Assembly: GCA_019408975.1 (NCBI GenBank)
Contig: DXVA01000276.1
Coordinates: 1 to 5,903 of the forward strand
Direction: 5' to 3'
Origin: Lentisphaeria bacterium
GTDB taxonomy: Bacteria > Verrucomicrobiota > Lentisphaeria > Victivallales > UBA1829
DNA: 5,903 nt
Positions 1 to 4,315 of this stretch are shown piece by piece. The notes beneath the pieces are model-generated. The model searched no databases, was not told the DNA's origin, and was given only the letters and a program-made list of their open reading frames with translations. The position numbers were made by a program, and so were the translations under genes. Every line of letters starts with the position of its first letter. The stretch's first letter is position 1.

Positions 1-396
1 GCGTCCTTTCGGATTGCTCTTCACGTCATTGCCGTAAAGGAAAATGTCTTTCCCTTTTACGTCGATCCGGTGTTCCCACCTTTTGAGTCCTTCCGTTGTG
101 AAGCCCGCCTTGCGCAGAGCCTGCGTATCTCCGATGTAAATTGCCGGTTTCGCCGGATTTTTCGCATTTTCCTTTACCACCGGCAGCGATACTCCCGTCG
201 CCTGGCGGATGCTGTTTCTCAATACTTCCGCCGCCGTCAGCAGAAAACGGTCCATCGCCTTGTTCCCTGTTGACTCCGGTACTGCGATCTGATAATTGCT
301 CCCGGCATTCTTCTCCGCGATGGTCAGGTCTGCGGCATGGCAGAATGTTCCTGCCAGCAAAATACTCGATATCAATCCGAGAAAGATTTTCTTCAT
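1..396 (-). CDS. Secreted protein with glycosidase-type N-terminal domain (partial, 3' end outside window)
   Basis: The frame is open for exactly 132 codons from ATG at 396 down to base 1, where the window cuts it. Residues 1-21 form a signal peptide: MKK, a hydrophobic core (IFLGLISSILLAG), then CHA before AD, a likely signal peptidase I site. The Cys is not in a proper lipobox. Residues about 50-130 (FLLTAAEVLR, then ATGVSLPVV, AIYIGDTQALRKAGF, and FLYGND) follow the pattern of the small alpha/beta domain found at the N-terminus of GH67 alpha-glucuronidases, GH20-like enzymes and DUF4838 proteins: helix, TG-x-LPVV, IxIGdT, and a final strand with GxD. The catalytic part would lie outside the window, so the reaction is unknown. 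A weak AAAGGGA ribosome site lies at 401-407, and the gene starts 21 bp after the pseudopilin gene, so they are probably co-transcribed. The CDS is secure; the glycosidase link is inference from pattern resemblance. Confidence 0.8.
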   Translation of the reverse strand, partial: MKKIFLGLISSILLAGTFCHAADLTIAEKNAGSNYQIAVPESTGNKAMDRFLLTAAEVLRNSIRQATGVSLPVVKENAKNPAKPAIYIGDTQALRKAGFTTEGLKRWEHRIDVKGKDIFLYGNDVKSNPKGR

Positions 397-417
397 TTTT
401 TCCCTTTCTTTTAATAT

Positions 418-1212
418 TTACCAGTTGTTGTAAATACAGTTTGATTCAAAGTCAAACGGAGCCCAGAAAACCGATTTGAAAGCTCTGTTTCCGTTGGCTT
501 CGTCTGGAACCCGGTTTCTTTTCCGGCATTCCACATGAAAATCCAGAAATGCAATATTTGCCGAATCGTTGTGCGGAAATTCCATTGGCGCCGTTGCCGT
601 CGGTCTGGTTTTTCTGGAACAGTAAAAATTGATGATACCGTTATCCATATCTGTACATTCGGCAATCATGATGCTTTTTGATGGCATTTTAGCCTGCGTT
701 ATTTTGCAGATTCGATTTCCGGAATCCCAGCGGATGCCTTCATTGATGCCCCATCCCCACGATTTTCCTCCCGAGGCCATTTCTGTCGGCGGTTTGCGTG
801 ACGGGCATGCAAATTTACTTTTATACATTTTTCTCCCCCCGTCATAGTTACGGTATCCCCCGAGCGGGACTCCTACCGGAGCTTTTACATTCAGGTAAGC
901 AGAAATCAATCCGTATTCACTTTCCAGATACCACGAGCTTCCGTTTGGCGACAAACCGTAACTGCCTTTCCAGTTTCCTGTGTCAAGACGTTCATATCCT
1001 GCCCAGTAAGGCGGCGGATATTCGGAATTGTCGCCGCTGTAAAGCAGAAATCCCTTTGCGATGCCTGCCGCATTATTGGTACAGGCAATGCGTCTTGCTG
1101 TTTCACGTGCCTGATTCAACGCCGGCAGAAGGAGCCCTGCCAGAATTGCGATGATTGAAATTACGATAAGCAGTTCTATTAATGTGAATAACTCCATTCT
1201 CCGGATTTTCAT
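418..1212 (-). CDS. Pseudopilin-like protein with prepilin N-terminal methylation domain and H-x9-D C-terminal motif
   Basis: The 264-residue protein begins with a short basic leader (residues 1-8), then a type IV pilin/type II secretion N-terminus: FTLIELLIVISIIAIL, with Phe9 as predicted mature residue 1 and the conserved Glu at 13 (mature Glu5). The hydrophobic helix continues to LLLPALNQARETAR, then a globular domain follows. It contains a FACPS motif (134-138) and, at 213-228, PHNDSANIAFLDFHVE, which matches the H-x9-DG motif of the large PVC pseudopilin family except that Phe225 replaces Gly. The residue before the cleavage point is Leu8, not the usual Gly. Expected location is the inner membrane/periplasm, possibly assembled into a pseudopilus or held as a membrane protein. 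The start is fixed by a strong GGAGG site (1217-1221), and the ATG overlaps the regulator's TGA (ATGA), implying translational coupling. No pilin assembly or peptidase gene is in the window, and the exact role is unknown. Confidence 0.9.
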   Translation of the reverse strand: MKIRRMELFTLIELLIVISIIAILAGLLLPALNQARETARRIACTNNAAGIAKGFLLYSGDNSEYPPPYWAGYERLDTGNWKGSYGLSPNGSSWYLESEYGLISAYLNVKAPVGVPLGGYRNYDGGRKMYKSKFACPSRKPPTEMASGGKSWGWGINEGIRWDSGNRICKITQAKMPSKSIMIAECTDMDNGIINFYCSRKTRPTATAPMEFPHNDSANIAFLDFHVECRKRNRVPDEANGNRAFKSVFWAPFDFESNCIYNNW

Positions 1213-2342
1213 TTAGCCTCCATTATTTTATAGTTGAATGCTGAAAAAATATTTTTATTGTTTCTGGTGATTTTCGTTGAGTTCCGTTCCACTACCTGGT
1301 AGGGGGTTGCTACAACGGGGACTTCTGCGTCTTCCGCCTGGAACCATGCGCCGGCGGAAGCCAGCAATTCCACGGACGCCTTGCCGATTCCCAGGTAATT
1401 CAGGTCAATTGTAGAAAGGGAAGGCTCCAGCAAAGTCGCACCCGGATAACCGCAGTAGCCCATGACCGAGATATCTTCTGGAATTCGTATTCCTTTCTCC
1501 TGCAGGTAAGCCATGACTTCTATTGCGTAAAAATCCGAAAAACAGAAGATCGCCGTGGGCGGTTCCCCGTCTTCCAGTATCCTGTCCACCGCATTTCTGA
1601 TCGAATCCCTGTTGAGAATGGCAGAATAGGCCAGACAGCCTTCGGAATGCAGTCCGGCAGATTCAAAAAGAGCAGGAAGTTCCGCGACACTCCAGCCGCG
1701 GATATCATGACCGCTCATGCTGATGATTTTTACTTTTCTGTGTCCCTTTTTCGCGAGATACTGCAAACCGCTTTTCCATGCATGGCGCGCATCCACATAC
1801 AGCAGCCCGAACCCGCTGGAACGGTCTTTGTATTCACCGTGGACAATAATCACGGGCAGTCCCAGCTTTTTCAGAAGCAGAACCTCCGGGTCATCCGTCA
1901 TTACGCTGCTTGTAACCAGAAGAACGCCGTAAGGCTTTTTTTCCTGCAGGAGTTTCAAAGCCTTTTCCGGCTTGAGTTTGCGCAGATATTCAATGAAACA
2001 GAGCTCCGTTCTGAATCCCTGTTCCGTGGCGGCGGCTTCGATCCCCGGCAGAATATAATTCTGCGGAAGTTCCATTCCGCTTTTCCTGGTGATTCCGACC
2101 AGAATCAGATTGGAATGCTGTCCCGCGCTGATGAACGTTCCTTTTCCCGGGACACGCACTACAAGACCGTCCGTTTCCAGCTTTTCCAAGGCGGAGCGCA
2201 GAGTCACCTTGCCCACGCCGAGCATCCGGCAGAAATCTATTTCTCTGGGCAGTCTGCTCTCCGGCTCATATCTGCCGGAAAGAATCTCCTGACGCAGCGT
2301 CTGGTAAAGATTGTCTTTTTTTAATGTATAAGGTTCCATCAT
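1209..2342 (-). CDS. GntR-family transcriptional regulator with LacI-type ligand-binding domain (AraR-like architecture)
   Basis: The 377-residue protein has two parts. Residues about 8-72 form a GntR winged helix: LYQTLRQEILSGRY, LPREIDFCRMLGVGKVTLRS (recognition helix), ALEKLETDGLV, and the wing PGKGTFIS. Residues about 78-352 are a periplasmic-binding-protein-like sensor as in LacI/GalR: NLILVGIT, GVLLVTSS, GLPVIIVHGE, KKGHRKVKIIS, PTAIFCFSDFYAIEVMAYL, and IPEDISVMGY followed by PSLSTID. This order matches B. subtilis AraR and many sugar-responsive regulators. The usual GYDD/GFDD after ISVxG is GYCG here (296-299), so the LacI ligand Asp is absent. ATG at 2342 is chosen over the ATG at 2339 because GGA lies 8 bases upstream. 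It is first in its operon, directly behind a consensus promoter carrying repeats, so self-repression relieved by a sugar-like ligand is the simplest model. The ligand cannot be read from the sequence. Confidence 0.93.
   Translation of the reverse strand: MMEPYTLKKDNLYQTLRQEILSGRYEPESRLPREIDFCRMLGVGKVTLRSALEKLETDGLVVRVPGKGTFISAGQHSNLILVGITRKSGMELPQNYILPGIEAAATEQGFRTELCFIEYLRKLKPEKALKLLQEKKPYGVLLVTSSVMTDDPEVLLLKKLGLPVIIVHGEYKDRSSGFGLLYVDARHAWKSGLQYLAKKGHRKVKIISMSGHDIRGWSVAELPALFESAGLHSEGCLAYSAILNRDSIRNAVDRILEDGEPPTAIFCFSDFYAIEVMAYLQEKGIRIPEDISVMGYCGYPGATLLEPSLSTIDLNYLGIGKASVELLASAGAWFQAEDAEVPVVATPYQVVERNSTKITRNNKNIFSAFNYKIMEAK
1217..1221 (-). promoter_or_regulatory. Strong ribosome binding site for the pseudopilin gene, inside the regulator's last codons
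   Basis: The minus strand reads GGAGG, four bases before the ATG at 1212. It lies within the final codons of the upstream regulator gene, whose TGA shares bases with this ATG. This fixes the pseudopilin start and suggests that its translation is coupled to the regulator's. Confidence 0.8.
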
Positions 2343-2353
2343 TTTTTTTGTCC

Positions 2354-2391
2354 GATTCTATCTGATACTATTTAATTATATGCGATACTAT
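2354..2391. repeat. Three phased 8-bp direct repeats (GATWCTAT), probable operator
   Basis: On the plus strand, GATTCTAT (2354-2361), GATACTAT (2364-2371) and GATACTAT (2384-2391) start 10 and 20 bp apart, so all lie on the same face of the helix. They cover the promoter spacer, the predicted start site and the early 5' leader of the regulator operon. A regulator bound here would block RNA polymerase. The repeats are seen directly; that the adjacent GntR-type regulator binds them is inference. Confidence 0.65.
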
Positions 2392-2403
2392 GCATATTGT
2401 CAA
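2375..2403 (-). promoter_or_regulatory. Consensus sigma-70 promoter of the regulator-pseudopilin-hydrolase operon
   Basis: The minus strand has TTGACA (2403-2398), a 17-bp spacer, and TATAAT (2380-2375), a perfect match in both hexamers with optimal spacing. Transcription would start near 2368, giving a leader of about 26 bases before the regulator ATG at 2342. A promoter this strong usually needs tight repression, which fits the repeats embedded in it. Confidence 0.88.
2378..2397. promoter_or_regulatory. Inverted repeat ATATGC-n8-GCATAT in the promoter spacer (candidate operator)
   Basis: A perfect 6-bp inverted repeat (arms 2378-2383 and 2392-2397) flanks one GATACTAT repeat. It occupies the whole -35/-10 spacer and the first three bases of the -10 hexamer. 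A 20-bp dyad is a usual size for a dimeric GntR or LacI-type regulator site. Whether the protein reads the dyad, the direct repeats or both cannot be decided from sequence. Confidence 0.55.
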
Positions 2404-2416
2404 CCCCCTGTTTCAG

Positions 2417-2434
2417 AAAAAAAGACGTTTTTTT
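2417..2434 (-). promoter_or_regulatory. A7/T7 tract upstream of the -35 box, possible UP element
   Basis: Seven A, GACG, seven T lies about 49-66 bases upstream of the predicted start of the regulator operon. Phased A/T tracts in this position can bind the RNA polymerase alpha subunit and raise promoter strength. It is also self-complementary, but an all-AT stem makes a poor terminator. The role is inferred from position only. Confidence 0.3.
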
Positions 2435-2515
2435 GTTATTGATCTGGCTTTTCGACGCTCCACTGCTTGCGGCGGAGTAATTCATCAGGATATCCGGCAG
2501 CTTGAAATATAATTC

Positions 2516-2534
2516 GATGCAGGCGTTTTGCATC
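2516..2534. repeat. Short perfect stem-loop in the intergenic region
   Basis: GATGCA (2516-2521) and TGCATC (2529-2534) form a 6-bp stem around a 7-base loop. No T-run follows on either strand, so it is not a standard intrinsic terminator. It lies in the GC-richer middle of the divergent region; the function is unknown and it may be chance. Confidence 0.3.
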
Positions 2535-2652
2535 TGCCGCGAAGGCTGACCGTGGAAAATGAGCTGCGCTGTGATTCTTCAGTAAAAAAGTGTCCAGAGT
2601 ATATTTTTTTCGGAAAAAATAATTAGGATGACTTGAAAAAACGAACAAATGG

Positions 2653-2675
2653 ATTAGTTTAGGGTCTAAAATATT
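2653..2675. promoter_or_regulatory. Candidate MarR operator palindrome upstream of the efflux operon
   Basis: ATTAGTTTAG, GGT, CTAAAATATT is an imperfect palindrome with 8 of 10 arm bases matching and a perfect core (TTTAG and CTAAA). It ends 49 bases before the MarR-family start and overlaps TAAAAT (2667-2672), a 5-of-6 match to a -10 hexamer, although no good -35 stands 16-18 bp upstream of it. MarR proteins commonly bind dyads of this size next to their own gene. In DNA this AT-rich, chance palindromes are common, so the call is tentative. Confidence 0.35.
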
Positions 2676-2724
2676 TAAAACGTTAATTTTTTAATTTTAT
2701 AAGGAGATATCAAAGGCAAAGTAA

Positions 2725-3192
2725 ATGATAAAAGGAGACTTACAGCATAACTGGGAACTGCTGTTCCGGAATACGGACCTGCTGCGTGACCTGATTGATA
2801 AATACTATCCGTTCAAGACAAAAAATCAGATCACGGTGGCACAGATCAAGATGCTTGTCTGCATCATGCGGCACGAGCCGGGTGGGGTGATGCTTAAAGA
2901 TGTTGCAAACGAGCTGGAGCTGACTCCGGGGGCTGTCTCCCAGATGGTTGAACATCTGGTTCGGATGGAGTTGCTGGAACGCTGTGCATCGGAGACTGAC
3001 CGGCGTGCCGTCTGCATAAAATTGAGTCGGAAAGGGAAAAGTATCCGCGCATTTCATGAAGATTTCTTCAACAGAGTCTTCAGCGATTTCATGAAAACGG
3101 TGCCGGAGGAGAAACAGAAAATATTTGCTGAAGTCATGCAGAAGATGCATGATTATCTTGAACGTGAAAAACAGAAACAAGTCGGAGCTTAA
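2725..3192 (+). CDS. MarR-family transcriptional regulator of the adjacent RND efflux operon
   Basis: The 155-residue protein has normal MarR length and layout. N-terminal dimerisation helices cover about residues 5-50. The winged helix follows: MLKDVANELELTPGAVSQMVEHLVRMELLER spans 56-86 (helix-turn-helix) and the wing has TDRRAVCIKLSRKG (91-104) with the signature DRR. A C-terminal helical pair runs from about 105 to 150. It is first in the operon, and the adaptor gene starts 4 bp after its stop, so it probably represses marR-adaptor-pump transcription and releases DNA when a small aromatic or toxic compound binds. The ATG at 2725 is the only possible upstream start in frame because TAA directly precedes it. 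Its ribosome site is odd: a strong AAGGAG (2701-2706) lies 18 bases away, while the closer AAAGG (2712-2716) is weaker. The inducer cannot be predicted. Confidence 0.93.
   Translation: MIKGDLQHNWELLFRNTDLLRDLIDKYYPFKTKNQITVAQIKMLVCIMRHEPGGVMLKDVANELELTPGAVSQMVEHLVRMELLERCASETDRRAVCIKLSRKGKSIRAFHEDFFNRVFSDFMKTVPEEKQKIFAEVMQKMHDYLEREKQKQVGA
3184..3187 (+). promoter_or_regulatory. Ribosome binding site for the adaptor gene
   Basis: GGAG lies nine bases before ATG 3197 and inside the last codons of the MarR gene. It supports 3197 as the start over the upstream in-frame ATG at 3125, which would put about 24 non-signal residues in front of an otherwise clean signal peptide. Confidence 0.75.
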
Positions 3193-3196
3193 TTCT

Positions 3197-4315
3197 ATGA
3201 AAAAACTTATACTTATGATTGCCGCACTCAGTCTGCTCTCTCCTGTCTATGCCCAGGGAAAGGGCGGAGGACAGGTGAAACAGAAGGTGAAAGTCGGCAA
3301 AGTTTTCAAGGCGCAGAATATTGAATCACGCAAAGTGGTCGGTTTTGCCAAGGACATATCCCGCGTGGATCTTACGACGCGAATTTCGGCGGACCTCATC
3401 AAAGTCGGATTCCACGACGGCGATCTTGTGAAGCAGGGGCAGATGCTCTATCAGTTCGATGATATCCGCTATGCCGCGGCGGTCAAGAACGCGGAGGCGA
3501 AACTCGCCGAAGTCAAGGCGCGCCTTATTTATGCGGAAAGCAATTACAAGCGGACCAATGAACTTTATGTGAAAAATGCGGCTTCCAAGGATTCCATGGA
3601 GACAACCAGGAGCACACTGGATGCATGCCAGGCGGAACTTCTTGCCGCGGAAGCGAGTCTCGTCACCGCACGGGACGATCTGAAGCATACCAGGATTTAT
3701 GCCCCGATCAGCGGCAGGATAGGAGCCACCAATTATACCGTCGGAAACTATCTGACGCCTTCCTCGGGCGTACTTGCCACGATCATCCAGAGCCAGCCGA
3801 TCCGTGTAGTCTTTTCCATGAGCAACCGTGATTATGCCAATATGTTCGGAGGCAGGGAGGATCATCTGAAGAAAGAGGCGCTGATCCGTGTCCGCCTTGC
3901 GAACGGCGATTACTATGATGAGAACGGAACCGTCGAGTTCATCAACAACGAGGCGAATCTGAAAACCGACACGATTCAGGTTTACAGCCGTTTCGAGAAT
4001 AAAGCCGGCAGGCTGATCCCGAATAACGCCGTGACGGTCGAACTTTCCCATAAGATCGGCAAACCGGTTGCCGCAGTCCTGCCTTCCGCCGTCATGCATG
4101 ACACCGACAGCGCTTATGTGTATGTCGTCAAGGACAACAAGATTGAGCGGCGCAATGTGGAGCTCGGCAGGTCTACGGGGGCGACTCAGCTGATTACCAA
4201 GGGGCTTTCCGAAGGCGAGCTCGTCGTGACGGATGGAACGCATAAGGTGCTGCCGGGATCGGAGATTATTCCCGATTACGGCGCCGATAAGGTCAAGAAT
4301 GACGGGGTGAAGTAA
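3197..4315 (+). CDS. RND efflux periplasmic adaptor (membrane fusion protein, AcrA/HlyD family)
   Basis: This 372-residue secreted protein links an inner-membrane RND pump to an outer-membrane channel. Residues 1-20 are a signal peptide (MKKLILMIAALSLLSPVYAQ); no lipobox Cys is present, so unlike AcrA it is probably not a lipoprotein. The first lipoyl half is about 56-90 (ISADLIKVGFHDGDLVKQGQ, then LYQFDD), the coiled-coil hairpin about 92-163, and the second lipoyl half about 165-205 with YAPISGRIG and TVGNYLTP. A beta-barrel (about 204-290) and a membrane-proximal domain (about 290-360, VLPSAVM then GLSEGELVVTDG) follow. The length is typical of the family. It sits between the MarR regulator (4-bp gap) and the pump, overlapping the pump start by one base (TAATG), so all three should be co-expressed. 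The start at 3197 is supported by the signal peptide and the GGAG site. The family is clear; the substrate range is not known. Confidence 0.95.
   Translation: MKKLILMIAALSLLSPVYAQGKGGGQVKQKVKVGKVFKAQNIESRKVVGFAKDISRVDLTTRISADLIKVGFHDGDLVKQGQMLYQFDDIRYAAAVKNAEAKLAEVKARLIYAESNYKRTNELYVKNAASKDSMETTRSTLDACQAELLAAEASLVTARDDLKHTRIYAPISGRIGATNYTVGNYLTPSSGVLATIIQSQPIRVVFSMSNRDYANMFGGREDHLKKEALIRVRLANGDYYDENGTVEFINNEANLKTDTIQVYSRFENKAGRLIPNNAVTVELSHKIGKPVAAVLPSAVMHDTDSAYVYVVKDNKIERRNVELGRSTGATQLITKGLSEGELVVTDGTHKVLPGSEIIPDYGADKVKNDGVK

Larger units (their letters stand above)
2404..2724. other. Divergent intergenic region between the two operons; no convincing gene
   Basis: This stretch of about 320 bases separates the two divergent regulators. 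Its ends (2404-2440 and about 2581-2724) are AT-rich, as expected of promoter DNA, while about 2445-2580 is visibly richer in G and C. Short open frames cross the middle on the minus strand, but none has a good ribosome site or a recognisable protein pattern. I see no tRNA, CRISPR array or insertion-sequence end. The middle could be a decayed gene or a non-coding RNA, but nothing in it proves either. Confidence 0.5.

Noticed and set aside
1647..2324. 225-codon open frame on the plus strand
   Set aside because: It is antisense to the GntR/LacI regulator, which has an unmistakable domain structure.
2516..2534. Stem-loop as an intrinsic terminator
   Set aside because: No T-run follows the stem on either strand, and neither flanking operon ends here because they diverge.
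2593..2624. T7-CGG-A6 tract as a terminator or hairpin
   Set aside because: The stem would be A-T pairs only and no gene ends nearby; it is more likely plain AT-rich promoter-region DNA.
2436..2648. 70-codon open frame on the minus strand in the divergent region
   Set aside because: No convincing ribosome site, low-complexity start and no recognisable motif; it ends just upstream of the regulator promoter. Kept only as part of the intergenic description.
3125..3196. Upstream in-frame ATG for the adaptor gene
   Set aside because: It would overlap the MarR gene by 68 bases and place a basic, non-signal stretch before a clean signal peptide. ATG 3197 has GGAG at proper spacing.
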